Origin: C7867-002 sp964646515
GTDB lineage: Bacteria; Patescibacteriota; Minisyncoccia; Phycocordibacterales; PALSA-1337
Assembly (NCBI GenBank): GCA_964646515.1
Contig: CAZYES010000012.1
Location: 1 to 21,860 of the forward strand
Direction: 5' to 3'
DNA: 21,860 nt
Shown here: piece by piece, positions 1 through 6,579 of the stretch
Position numbering within the stretch: position 1 is the stretch's first letter
Layout: every line of letters starts with the position of its first letter
Position numbers and translations under genes: made by a program
Notes under the pieces: generated by a model
The model's database searches: none
What the model saw: only the letters and a program-made list of their open reading frames with translations
Told to the model about the DNA's origin: nothing

Positions 1-51
1 AATCGTCTGGTACACTTCGATTGCACGCGGGTTCGATTCCCGCCATCTCCA
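1..51 (+). ncRNA. ssrA: 3' end of tmRNA (ssrA), partial at window edge
   Basis: A T-arm is clear: stem GCGGG (27-31), loop TTCGATT (32-38), stem CCCGC (39-43), then a seven-base acceptor strand CATCTCC (44-50) and discriminator A (51). The stretch ACGCGGGTTCGATTCCCGCC closely follows the tmRNA 3' end consensus. The bases just upstream do not fold into a standard five-pair anticodon stem at the right distance, which argues against an ordinary class I tRNA. CCA is not encoded. The 5' part lies outside the window, so the tag-coding region cannot be checked. A class II tRNA remains possible. Confidence 0.6.
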
Positions 52-442
52 CTCGACTCGCTTCGCTCGCTCGTGGTAAACCACTGAGCTTTTTTGAGTA
101 AACGACCAAACCTATTCGAGTCGAGTGTCCTGAGCGAACGAACGTAGTGAGTGAGTCGAAGGACAGGCAAGTTTGGCTCAGCAAGTACACTCGACTCGCT
201 TCGCTCGCTCGTGGTAAACCACTGAGCTTTTTTGAGTAAACGACCAAACCTATTCGAGTCGAGTGTCCTGAGCGAACGAACGTAGTGAGTGAGTCGAAGG
301 ACAGGCAAGTTTGGCTCAGCAAGTACACTCGACTCGCTTCGCTCGCTCGTGGTAAACCACTGAGCTTTTTTGAGTAAACGACCAAACCTATTCGAGTCGA
401 GTGTCCTGAGCGAACGAACGTAGTGAGTGAGTCGAAGGACAG
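51..442. repeat. 138-bp tandem repeat, about 2.8 copies, REP-like inverted repeats inside
   Basis: Copies start at 51, 189 and 327 and appear identical; the third stops at GGACAG (437-442). Each unit begins ACTCGACTCG and carries the inverted match CGAGTCGAGT about 65 bp later (117-126 in copy 1). In copies 2 and 3 this pairing extends to 12 bp. A small hairpin GTGGT-AA-ACCAC lies between the arms. The second half holds a REP-like string of the type TGAGCGAACG...GAGTCGAAGGA. No unit-specific spacers are present, so it is not a CRISPR array. There is no coding signal. Confidence 0.95.
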
Positions 443-470
443 TTGTTGTTTTTTCTTCAAGGTTTATACT
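443..470 (+). promoter_or_regulatory. Promoter for the GIY-YIG gene, begins at the repeat junction
   Basis: TTGTTG (443-448), 16-bp spacer, TATACT (465-470). The -10 box ends six bases before ATG 477, so transcription would start at or next to the start codon. The -35 begins at the first base after the repeat homology ends (442). Confidence 0.45.
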
Positions 471-476
471 TTAGAA

Positions 477-740
477 ATGACATTTGTATATATGATAAAA
501 GATATTGATAATCAACTTTATATTGGTGTTTCAGATAATCCGAAACAACGATTACATGATCATAACAATAAAGCTGGTGCAACCTTTACTGTTAATGGAG
601 GTTTCAGAATTGTTTTCTTGGAGGAATATTTAACACTGAAAGAGGCTCGTTTAAGGGAAATTCAAATTAAAAAATGGAGAAGGGAAAAGAAAGAGACTCT
701 GATTAAAATGTATGCATGTGGTTTACAGACTAAAGTATAA
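477..740 (+). CDS. Small GIY-YIG domain endonuclease
   Basis: An 87-residue protein consisting of one GIY-YIG nuclease domain. The first strands read VYMIKD...LYIGVS, the GIY-YIG signature. They are followed by the PKQRLHDHN helix with the conserved Arg and His, and by EARLREIQIKKW with the conserved metal-binding Glu. Family members cut DNA; the stand-alone short type resembles the UvrC N-terminal and YhbQ-like domains and its cellular role is generally unknown. An earlier ATG at 423 would put 18 residues inside the 138-bp repeat and gives no domain sequence, so I start at 477, where a TATACT box lies six bases upstream. Its position inside a repeat block suggests a role in spreading or rearranging the repeats, which is inference. 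Confidence 0.85.
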   Translation: MTFVYMIKDIDNQLYIGVSDNPKQRLHDHNNKAGATFTVNGGFRIVFLEEYLTLKEARLREIQIKKWRREKKETLIKMYACGLQTKV

Positions 741-880
741 AAAATTAGAATTTACTCCTACAATCGCCTCCTCCGCCTCAAAAACCCAAGGATACAGTTG
801 GTTCTCCTTCGAAAATCAGGACAGGCAAGTTTGGACCGCCATCTCCACAAAATACTCGTGGTGTTTATTGAAATTACGGG

Positions 881-886
881 TATAAT
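881..886 (+). promoter_or_regulatory. -10 box for a leaderless gene
   Basis: A perfect TATAAT ends six bases before ATG 893, placing the predicted +1 on the start codon. No convincing -35 is visible at 16-18 bp and no ribosome binding site precedes the ATG. Confidence 0.5.
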
Positions 887-892
887 TTATAT

Positions 893-1462
893 ATGAGAAT
901 AACTAGAAAAAGTGATACGGTTATGGTTCTTAGAGATTTGAATACTGTTGGTATTATTTTAGGCTCCTTTTTTATACTTTTAGGTCTAATGATGCTGAAA
1001 CCAGATATTATTAGCCTGCATAGAGATATCCCAATATTTATTACCATTATATTTATTTTGCTTGGATTACTGTCGATTTTTCTCCCAACTGTCGATTTAA
1101 TAATTTTTGACAAAAGCGCGAATCTTTTAACTGTGAAACATCGAAGTTTATTATTAAACGATTTTGAGAAGTGTAATCTTGAACAAATAAGACAAATTAA
1201 ATTATTAATTATTCCCCAGAACTTTCCAGATTCACCTGTCCCATTTTATAGATTAGTGTGTGTCTTGCAGGATGGTAAGGAAATTATGTTAAATCCGACA
1301 AAGTCGTCATTTTACTCTGCAGGAATTGGTTTATCAAAGTCAGTGGATGTTCCAGCAAAAAATATTGGTCAAGAAATAGCAATCTTTTTAGGGGTTTCAT
1401 TTGAAGAAGAGAGGAGGTCGAAATACCAGACTGATTTTTATTTGCAACATAGACCGGAGTAG
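893..1462 (+). CDS. Two-helix membrane protein with a cytosolic C-terminal domain, unknown function
   Basis: A 189-residue protein. Two adjacent membrane helices (about residues 19-35 and 46-65) form a hairpin. The remaining 120 residues are soluble and strand-rich (LIIFDKSANLLTVKHRSLLL, then IRQIKLLII, then YRLVCVLQDGKEIML). This layout resembles bacterial PH-like membrane proteins, in which a helix pair precedes a beta-rich domain, but I see no diagnostic residue, so it stays unassigned. The ATG at 893 has TATAAT six bases upstream and no Shine-Dalgarno sequence. It stands alone between the repeat block and a pilin-like gene, and its codon use is AT-rich like its right-hand neighbours. Confidence 0.7.
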   Translation: MRITRKSDTVMVLRDLNTVGIILGSFFILLGLMMLKPDIISLHRDIPIFITIIFILLGLLSIFLPTVDLIIFDKSANLLTVKHRSLLLNDFEKCNLEQIRQIKLLIIPQNFPDSPVPFYRLVCVLQDGKEIMLNPTKSSFYSAGIGLSKSVDVPAKNIGQEIAIFLGVSFEEERRSKYQTDFYLQHRPE

Positions 1463-1547
1463 ATCATATCGTTCTTGCTATTTTATATTCTACCCCCACA
1501 TTGTGATACCAATAGCGCAGTTTATCAAAACGAGGTACTATAATAAT

Positions 1548-2171
1548 ATGAAAAACTCACAAAAAGGTTTCGTTGTGCCATTATTAATAGGGATTATTGC
1601 TTTATTAGTCATTGGTGGTGGCGTGTATATTTATGGGAACAAAAAGGTTGAAGTTCCTGCAGTTGTTGATAATACGACAGTGCAATCAAATCAGGTTCAA
1701 CAACAGACAGGCGGTCAAGTTCCATCAGTTACTACTCAAACACATCCTACAAGCTCAACTCCTTTGGTTGGTGACATGGTAAATAAATCTTTTGATAAAT
1801 ACGTCAAACTCGCCGATAAAGAGTTATTGTTAGGTTTTGGACAGGACTATTTTTTAGCAAAAGAAATTTTAGTACCAAAAACTAATAATGATAAATTGTA
1901 TGGAGATATCTTATATAAGATGATTTATGACAATAATACAGTTTATGATATGTATATAGCAGGATCGAACACTCTATATGAACATGGTAATTTTCAGTCC
2001 TGGTTAGCTAAACAGATAGCTCGATACAATTCTATTGTGCCAAGTGGTAATGGGGTTGAATTTGAAAAATGGTTTGTCGAATTTGGGGGGACTGGCTCTG
2101 CCAGAGTAATTGGTAAATATGTTGATAATCAATCGATAAAAGTTGAAAAAGTTGTAACATATGTTCAGTAG
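1548..2171 (+). CDS. Pilin-like single-pass exported protein
   Basis: A 207-residue protein. The N-terminus, MKNSQKGFVVPLLIGIIALL, is a short basic stretch, then Gly-Phe, then one long hydrophobic helix (about 8-30). This is the type IV prepilin-like pattern that is very frequent in Parcubacteria; the usual Glu at +5 after the cleavage site is absent. A Gln/Thr/Pro-rich linker (about 35-80) leads to a folded extracellular domain that I cannot assign. The longer frame from 1401 overlaps the preceding gene and adds a non-conserved-looking leader, so I use 1548. A TACTAT box (1536-1541) lies six bases before this ATG. It could be a minor pilin or simply a membrane-anchored surface protein. Confidence 0.7.
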   Translation: MKNSQKGFVVPLLIGIIALLVIGGGVYIYGNKKVEVPAVVDNTTVQSNQVQQQTGGQVPSVTTQTHPTSSTPLVGDMVNKSFDKYVKLADKELLLGFGQDYFLAKEILVPKTNNDKLYGDILYKMIYDNNTVYDMYIAGSNTLYEHGNFQSWLAKQIARYNSIVPSGNGVEFEKWFVEFGGTGSARVIGKYVDNQSIKVEKVVTYVQ

Positions 2172-2172
2172 C

Positions 2173-2197
2173 AATAATGTTATAAGATTATTTTCTT
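2173..2197 (+). terminator. Weak possible terminator
   Basis: AATAAT (2173-2178) pairs with ATTATT (2187-2192) around an eight-base loop, followed by TTCTT. The stem is all A-T, so this is weak. Confidence 0.25.
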
Positions 2198-2352
2198 GAA
2201 ATTAACCTTATTTATATTTACTCAAATATCTACATAGGCACGAGTTTTTTGTTTTTTCTATAGCAGGATGCCATTCCATTACATAACTCTGTAACTGGTT
2301 CCAAGTATTTTGGTCGATGTCCATAACAGCCAAAAAGGACCGGCATGGTCAG

Positions 2353-2381
2353 TTGACAGATAATGGTCTTACAACTACCAT
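2353..2381 (+). promoter_or_regulatory. Sigma-70-type promoter for the 97-residue gene
   Basis: A perfect TTGACA (2353-2358), a 17-bp spacer and TACCAT (2376-2381). The predicted start is about 40 bases ahead of ATG 2430, and AAAGGA lies at 2419-2424. The stretch 2172-2352 shows no other gene. Confidence 0.6.
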
Positions 2382-2429
2382 TTCAATAGTTTTGTGATCC
2401 GGTGAATATGTGCAATCGAAAGGAACGAT

Positions 2430-2723
2430 ATGAATCGAAGGCCAGCGGTAGGCATTCATAAAATCACCATTGGTGGCAGAGAATTTAAAATCATAGTGTC
2501 ACTTCATTTGCAGGGTGACACGACTGCGTTTTTGTTCAAGTTTCAGACTCCAGGGCAAAGCGCTTTTCCCAAAAAGTCCCAACACATTCTCTATCATTTG
2601 ATGCAATTTTATGACGATGTGCAAGGTCGAGATGGCCAACCGCTTCCGCCCAGATGGGGGATTGTTGACATGGCGAATCTCGCGCTTTTCACTCCAGTCG
2701 AATCTGTTTCATGGGAGAAATAA
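2430..2723 (+). CDS. Conserved-looking small soluble protein, unknown function
   Basis: A 97-residue soluble protein with no signal peptide or membrane helix. It opens with a strand-rich stretch (IHKITIGGREFKIIVSLHLQ), followed by an Arg/Pro-containing C-terminal half (QPLPPRWGIVDMANLALF). I do not recognise a family. Reality is supported by context: a good promoter (2353-2381), an AAAGGA ribosome binding site five bases before the ATG, and a terminator right after the stop (2740-2772). It therefore looks like a monocistronic unit. Base composition is more GC-rich than the genes on either side. Confidence 0.6.
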   Translation: MNRRPAVGIHKITIGGREFKIIVSLHLQGDTTAFLFKFQTPGQSAFPKKSQHILYHLMQFYDDVQGRDGQPLPPRWGIVDMANLALFTPVESVSWEK

Positions 2724-2739
2724 AATTCTTACATGGTTA

Positions 2740-2772
2740 CCTCACTTGTGGGATTACTCCAGTGAGGTTTTT
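2740..2772 (+). terminator. Intrinsic terminator
   Basis: CCTCACT (2740-2746) pairs with AGTGAGG (2761-2767), followed by TTTTT and another T-run. It lies 17 bases after the stop of the 97-residue gene. Confidence 0.75.
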
Positions 2773-2797
2773 GTTTTTACTGGTTCAATATTTTCTG

Positions 2798-2806
2798 TGC
2801 TATGAT
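2798..2806 (+). promoter_or_regulatory. Extended -10 promoter for the DUF4349 gene
   Basis: TGC-TATGAT (2798-2806) is an extended -10 element without a good -35. The predicted +1 near 2813 lies downstream of ATG 2809, which supports the later start at 2866. Confidence 0.5.
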
Positions 2807-2865
2807 TTATGCATGTTAGTACTGTATTAGTTAAAATTAGATTAACAATTAACAATTATTTTTTT

Positions 2866-3855
2866 ATGGAAAATTTTATACTTAGGATCAAGAGAAACAA
2901 GTTTGCTACTATCGTAACAACGGCTCTTGTCATTGTTGTCGGTTTTATATTACTTCAGTATTTGGGCTTTTCTACCAGGAATTCTTCGTTTGGTATGAAG
3001 ACTCTTGGCAGTGTGTCTACCTATGAGACCCAGAGTTTTTATGATGCAGATTCAGTATCCAACTCGGCGCCCTCATTGGCTCCGCAAGCAGAGTCTTCCT
3101 ATCGTACTCCTTCTTTGCTGGGAGATGTTGCTGGTGTCGAGAAAAAAGTCGTCAAGAATGGTTCGTTGTCGATATTGATCGAAAAAGCTGATAATACGGC
3201 CAAGAAGATCCAAACTATCGCCGAATCTTCTGGAGGCTCGGTGGATTTGGTCCGCCTATACAATGTGACCGAAAGTACAAAAGCTGGCCAGATAACCATC
3301 CGCGTTCCCAATGATAAATTCAATGCTGTTATGGACGAGATCAAGAGTATTGCCACTAAAGTAGAAAGTGAGCAGGTGAATACTACAGATGTCACAGAAC
3401 AATATGTTGATCTTGAATCTAATTTGACGAATTATCAAGCAGTGGAAAAACGATATTTGGAGATATTAAAGACAGCCAAAAATGTCGAAGAAACACTATC
3501 TGTTTACAACAGACTAACGGATATAAGGAGAAATATCGAAGTAACGAAAGGTCGGATAAACTATCTCTCTAGGCAAGTGGCCATGTCTACTATCACAATC
3601 AATCTGACCTCGGAATCTGATGTCAAAGTCTTTGGTATCATTTGGAGACCACTTACGGTTTTGAAGCAGTCATTCAGGAACCTCCTGACAGATCTTACTG
3701 GGATCGCTGACTGGCTGATAGTGGCAGTATTCAAATTACCGGGATTGTTGATAAAGCTGGCTATCCTATTTGCCATTGTCTTTGTTGTTTGGAAAGTGTT
3801 CAAGGCTATAAAAAAGAGATTTATCAAAAGACCACAGGGAATATCTACTCAATAG
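2866..3855 (+). CDS. DUF4349 domain membrane protein
   Basis: A 329-residue membrane protein. A basic N-terminus precedes a first helix (about 14-35), then a Ser-rich linker. Next comes a region typical of DUF4349: a strand segment KNGSLSILIEKADNTAKKI, then GQITIRVPNDKFNAVMDEI, then a coiled-coil part (NLTNYQAVEKRYLEILKTA...VYNRLTDIRRNIE) returning to a strand (STITINL). A second helix near the C-terminus (about 285-310) ends in a basic tail. DUF4349 proteins are envelope proteins of unknown function, often lipoproteins; this one has an uncleaved-looking anchor. I start at 2866 because the promoter -10 at 2801-2806 would put +1 after the alternative ATG 2809. Confidence 0.85.
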   Translation: MENFILRIKRNKFATIVTTALVIVVGFILLQYLGFSTRNSSFGMKTLGSVSTYETQSFYDADSVSNSAPSLAPQAESSYRTPSLLGDVAGVEKKVVKNGSLSILIEKADNTAKKIQTIAESSGGSVDLVRLYNVTESTKAGQITIRVPNDKFNAVMDEIKSIATKVESEQVNTTDVTEQYVDLESNLTNYQAVEKRYLEILKTAKNVEETLSVYNRLTDIRRNIEVTKGRINYLSRQVAMSTITINLTSESDVKVFGIIWRPLTVLKQSFRNLLTDLTGIADWLIVAVFKLPGLLIKLAILFAIVFVVWKVFKAIKKRFIKRPQGISTQ

Positions 3856-3874
3856 AGATAAAAGTTACAGGCCC

Positions 3875-3903
3875 TTGACTTTCTAAAACGTATGTGATAC
3901 ACT
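3875..3903 (+). promoter_or_regulatory. Strong promoter for the Gly/Tyr-rich exported protein
   Basis: TTGACT (3875-3880), a 17-bp spacer, and TACACT (3898-3903) with an extended TGA just before it. A leader of about 35 bases runs to ATG 3943. This is one of the best promoters in the window, consistent with an abundant surface protein. Confidence 0.75.
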
Positions 3904-3942
3904 CGCATTGTTATTAGATATGTGTTATTAAATATTAATAAT

Positions 3943-4456
3943 ATGAAAATTAACAAATCATTTGCATTTAAAGTTTCTGTGATTGCCATATTTGCATTCT
4001 GTGCAATAGCGGTTTTTACCATACCCAAAGAAACCAATGCTTGTGCATATTATGAGGCCTGCGGTGGTTATTATGGTATGAATTATGGCAATTATTATGT
4101 GCCAGCTTATTCTTACTATACCAACTATGGCTACGGAGGCTATGGTGGCTATTACGGAAATAATTACGGGAATTATAACANNNNNNNNNNNNNNNNNNNN
4201 NNNNNNNNNNNNNNNNNNNNNNNNNNNNNNNNNNNNNNNNNNNNNNNNNNNNNNNNNNNNNNNNNNNNNNNNNNNNNNNNACTATGGTTATGGTGGCTAT
4301 TACGGAAATAATTACGGAAACAACTACTATGGTGGTTATTACGGAAATTATAACAACTATGGTTATGGTGGCTATTACGGAAATAATTACGGAAACAACT
4401 ACTATGGTGGGCATAACTATGGATACGGAGGTTATGGCAACATAGTCAGACGCTAA
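3943..4456 (+). CDS. Exported Gly/Tyr/Asn-rich repeat protein (interrupted by assembly gap)
   Basis: The start MKINKSFAFKVSVIAIFAF is a signal peptide with a likely cleavage near TNACA (about residues 28-33). The mature part is low complexity: YGG, YYG, NNYGN and GYGGY units, in 25-residue (75-bp) repeats after the gap. The reading frame before the 100 Ns (3943 frame) and after it (ending with stop 4454-4456) differ by one base. A gap length divisible by three restores one frame; the flanking sequences would even join seamlessly (AATTATAAC before, AACTATGGT after). So this is one gene, not a frameshift. ATG 3943 is preferred over 3922 because it starts the signal peptide. Such Gly/Tyr-rich exported proteins may self-assemble or coat the surface; the function is not established. 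Confidence 0.75.
4181..4280. other. Assembly gap, 100 Ns
   Basis: Exactly 100 N characters, a conventional placeholder length. It falls inside the 75-bp repeats, where short-read assembly breaks. The true length should be a multiple of three, and plausibly of 75. Confidence 0.99.
4281..4430 (+). repeat. 75-bp coding tandem repeat
   Basis: ACTATGGTTATGGTGGC starts at 4281 and again at 4356, a period of 75 bp or 25 residues. The second copy diverges after GGTGG. Before the gap, 4122-4180 holds a shorter variant of the same motif. Confidence 0.85.
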
Positions 4457-4501
4457 AGAGTTTATCTCTACGGATAGATATAGAAGATCATATTTATCAT
4501 A

Positions 4502-4539
4502 ACAAATGGCTATCGGACCAATGTCTGATGGCCATTTGT
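4502..4539. other. Long stem-loop downstream of the repeat protein gene
   Basis: Seventeen consecutive pairs (4502-4518 with 4523-4539, two of them G-T) close a CAAT loop. No T-run follows on either strand. It may stabilise the 3' end of the upstream mRNA or act as a Rho-independent-like pause; this is inference. Confidence 0.6.
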
Positions 4540-4581
4540 CGTAGATATTAACAGTATTGGTCACTTCTACATCTACAGCCG

Positions 4582-4590
4582 TGTTACAAT
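4582..4590 (+). promoter_or_regulatory. Possible extended -10 promoter
   Basis: TGT-TACAAT (4582-4590), no clear -35. The leader to ATG 4642 would be about 45 bases and AT-rich, without a Shine-Dalgarno sequence. Confidence 0.35.
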
Positions 4591-4641
4591 TAACGGACTA
4601 TTTGTATTTATATTTATAAACAAATTAATTTTTATATAAAA

Positions 4642-5850
4642 ATGATCAACGAACAACTGCTCGATTTCATCAGGAGCCAGCAAAAATTGGGAACAGACAA
4701 AGAAGCTATTACGAATATGCTTCTGGGACAAGACTGGACGCAAGCTGATATCAACGAGGCTTTCGCCACGATTGGCAATACTCCGTCTTCTATGGCGAAT
4801 GCGTCTGTAACTCCTATGTCGGAATCTCCTCTTACCATCAATCCATTGCCGTCTGTTGCGCCAAGCCAATATTCATCGCCACCGAGCTCTCAAGTGGGTT
4901 CAAAACGCAAAGGTTTTTGGCTAAAGACCGTTCTTGTTTTTTTGTTTGTCGTCGCTGTATTGATCGGTGGGGCATATTGTGTTTTGGCTTTTATATTAAA
5001 ACCACAGGACGTTGTCTCCAATGCGATCAAGAATGTTGGTAACGCTGACAAGATGCATACAGAAGTAACAGTTAGCTTTGAATCCGCGGATAAAAAGACG
5101 AGCCAAGCTTCGTTGAATATCAAAGCCGACGCAGACAATAGTGATTTAGCCAACAAAAAATTTGGGACAGTAGTTTCTTTCAATTACCCGATGTTCACAG
5201 GATCATTTGAGGTCAGGATAATAGACAAAGTATTGTTTGGCAGAGTAGTTACACTTCCTGTTTCTTTGAAATCATATGAAAGTTATGTGGGAAATGGTTG
5301 GTATTCTTTGTCGCTTGATTCATTGGAGGAAACAGCCAGCAACAAATTCATGGCTTCGTCTTCTCTACTGACAGCGGGGAATGCCTCTGCTCTAAAAGGA
5401 GAGGTTCCTAATTTTTCAGATATATATGACAAACTTATGAAGTCTGGCGTTGTTTCCTCGTTGACATTCTCTGGCATATCAAACAGCAGTTCTGGGTTAG
5501 TTAGGAATTATGTAATGAAAATAGATAAAGATGCGCTCATAGACAAGGTGAAAAATGTTGAAGGAATTAAGGGTAATCCATATGCCTCCATGGGTGAGAG
5601 CATGATCGGGTCTGTTTCCATCAGTCCCATTGTCATTTCTACCAGCCTCGTCTCTGGATCTTTAAGGAGCATAAGTTTCGATGTGCAATCCGATCAACCA
5701 GCGAGCGTAATGCGCGTCTCTGTTGTCTACGACGATTCGATGGAGGGTATTTCTATCGAAAAACCGGCAGAGGTGAAAGTTATGGACAAGATTTTGTCTG
5801 AGTATCTTGAGTCGATGAAAAGTAAAAGCGCACGTAATCCTTTGCCTTGA
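4642..5850 (+). CDS. Membrane-anchored protein with N-terminal UBA/CUE-like helical domain
   Basis: A 402-residue protein. Residues 1-45 (LLDFIRSQQKLGTDKEAITN...WTQADINEAF) resemble the small three-helix module with a W-x-x-x-D-I-N-x-A-F ending that often begins membrane proteins of Parcubacteria. A Pro/Ser-rich linker (about 48-85) leads to a basic stretch and one membrane helix (about 94-119). The remaining 280 residues are extracytoplasmic and strand-rich, with repeated SLTFSGIS and SISFDVQSDQ type strands; the fold is not recognised. The N-in orientation puts the helical module in the cytosol. No ribosome binding site is seen. The stop codon overlaps the -35 of the next transcription unit. 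Confidence 0.75.
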   Translation: MINEQLLDFIRSQQKLGTDKEAITNMLLGQDWTQADINEAFATIGNTPSSMANASVTPMSESPLTINPLPSVAPSQYSSPPSSQVGSKRKGFWLKTVLVFLFVVAVLIGGAYCVLAFILKPQDVVSNAIKNVGNADKMHTEVTVSFESADKKTSQASLNIKADADNSDLANKKFGTVVSFNYPMFTGSFEVRIIDKVLFGRVVTLPVSLKSYESYVGNGWYSLSLDSLEETASNKFMASSSLLTAGNASALKGEVPNFSDIYDKLMKSGVVSSLTFSGISNSSSGLVRNYVMKIDKDALIDKVKNVEGIKGNPYASMGESMIGSVSISPIVISTSLVSGSLRSISFDVQSDQPASVMRVSVVYDDSMEGISIEKPAEVKVMDKILSEYLESMKSKSARNPLP

Positions 5851-5876
5851 CAACCGCATACATATTATGCTAGGGT
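5847..5876 (+). promoter_or_regulatory. Promoter for the coupled two-gene unit
   Basis: A perfect TTGACA (5847-5852), an 18-bp spacer ending in TGC (extended -10), and TAGGGT (5871-5876). The -35 overlaps the stop codon of the upstream gene. An AGGAGG ribosome binding site follows at 5882-5887. Confidence 0.5.
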
Positions 5877-5897
5877 TGACTAGGAGGATTTTGAAAG

Positions 5898-6104
5898 ATG
5901 AATACTATAATGATGGAACAGTTAAGTCATATTCCTACTGTCTGCATGGTTCGTTTTTCGGAGGAGGCTATACAGCAACTTTGCGACAGTGTGACGCCTA
6001 GCAACAGCAAATGTTTGTCTGCTCCTAGAGAAGCTTACTCGTGTCGTATACAAGAGAAGGAAAAACAACAAACTCAACTCACAACAGAAAGGATAAATCA
6101 ATGA
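5898..6104 (+). CDS. Small protein, first gene of a translationally coupled pair
   Basis: A 68-residue protein with no recognised domain and no membrane helix. It contains four Cys, a central Ser/Thr-rich part and a Gln/Lys-rich C-terminus. Evidence that it is translated comes from context. A full AGGAGG sits ten bases before the ATG, one of the few strong Shine-Dalgarno sequences in the window. Its TGA stop overlaps the next gene's ATG (ATGA, 6101-6104). It may encode a functional peptide or act as a leader ORF controlling the downstream gene. Confidence 0.5.
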   Translation: MNTIMMEQLSHIPTVCMVRFSEEAIQQLCDSVTPSNSKCLSAPREAYSCRIQEKEKQQTQLTTERINQ

Positions 6105-6451
6105 ATTGGTGGTGGGTAGTCTCTTTTGTAGTCTTGTCCGTTATAGTGATGGCCACGCGTATCTCATTCCAAGAGTACCGCAAAAGTCAAAGACGTTGCC
6201 CGAAATGTTGCAGTCCTCTACTTAGGATGGGGTATCAGGTTCTGGACAATGGACCTAGTCTTGACGGTTTCTATCAGTTGAGATTGACAAAAAGCTCAAT
6301 TTGCCCCAATAAGTCGTGTGAACTGAGCGGTAAATGGAACTATGGCGAGCCTTACAAGAAATATGTTAAACGTTCGTTTCTGTCTGTAAGATATTGGAAG
6401 TACCGGCGTCTGCTAAAAAGAGGCGAAGTTACGGTCAGGCTTTCGTCCTAA
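6101..6451 (+). CDS. Membrane-anchored small zinc-ribbon-like protein
   Basis: A 116-residue protein. The N-terminus MNWWWVVSFVVLSVIVMATR is a single membrane helix. A cytosolic basic region follows with RRCPKCCSPLL (CxxC, about residues 32-36) and SICPNKSCELSG (a second Cys pair, about 77-83), which together could bind one zinc ion. The C-terminus is Lys/Arg-rich (KKYVKRSF...YWKYRRLLKRG), so RNA, DNA or lipid-headgroup contact is possible. I choose ATG 6101 over 6041 because AAAGGA lies seven bases upstream and the ATGA overlap couples it to the preceding ORF. Family unknown. Confidence 0.7.
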   Translation: MNWWWVVSFVVLSVIVMATRISFQEYRKSQRRCPKCCSPLLRMGYQVLDNGPSLDGFYQLRLTKSSICPNKSCELSGKWNYGEPYKKYVKRSFLSVRYWKYRRLLKRGEVTVRLSS

Positions 6452-6486
6452 TAGTATTCGTGGTATTTAGATGAATTATCTTCAAG

Positions 6487-6516
6487 GCACGCGACGACTG
6501 GTTGTGTGCTTTTTTT
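6487..6516 (+). terminator. Intrinsic terminator
   Basis: GCACGCGAC (6487-6495) pairs with GTTGTGTGC (6501-6509) through a five-base loop, followed by seven T residues (6510-6516) and a further T-rich tract. It ends the two-gene unit ahead of ftsH. Confidence 0.8.
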
Positions 6517-6539
6517 CTTTCTTTTATGTTACTTTTCTG

Positions 6540-6545
6540 TATAAT
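6540..6545 (+). promoter_or_regulatory. -10 box upstream of ftsH
   Basis: A perfect TATAAT 34 bases before ATG 6580, after a T-rich terminator tail. No clear -35. It lies downstream of the alternative in-frame ATGs at 6502 and 6526, which argues against those starts. Confidence 0.45.
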
Positions 6546-6579
6546 CAAGAAGATATCGGCTTTTAATCAGAATTTATTC

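Larger units (their letters stand above)
53..848. mobile_element. Candidate GIY-YIG-associated repeat element inserted at the ssrA 3' end
   Basis: The last 13 bases of the tmRNA end (CCGCCATCTCCAC, 40-52) recur exactly at 836-848. Between the copies lie the 138-bp repeats and the GIY-YIG gene. The repeat's own terminal motif GGACAGGCAAGTTTGG reappears at 819-834, directly against the second ssrA copy, so the block starts and ends with repeat-unit sequence. This is the arrangement expected when a discrete element inserts at, or duplicates, the ssrA 3' end. No integrase is present, so the mechanism is inferred only. Confidence 0.4.

Noticed and set aside
51..442. CRISPR array
   Set aside because: The 138-bp units are identical throughout with no unique spacers, and no cas gene is present.
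1401..1547. N-terminal extension of the pilin-like gene
   Set aside because: Overlaps the previous gene and puts a non-signal sequence before a standard prepilin-like N-terminus at 1548.
4016..4564. 182-residue - strand ORF across the gap
   Set aside because: Antisense to the Gly/Tyr repeat protein; Ns keep it artificially open.
6502..6579. Longer FtsH start
   Set aside because: Extra residues precede the -10 box, come from terminator sequence and have no counterpart in FtsH.
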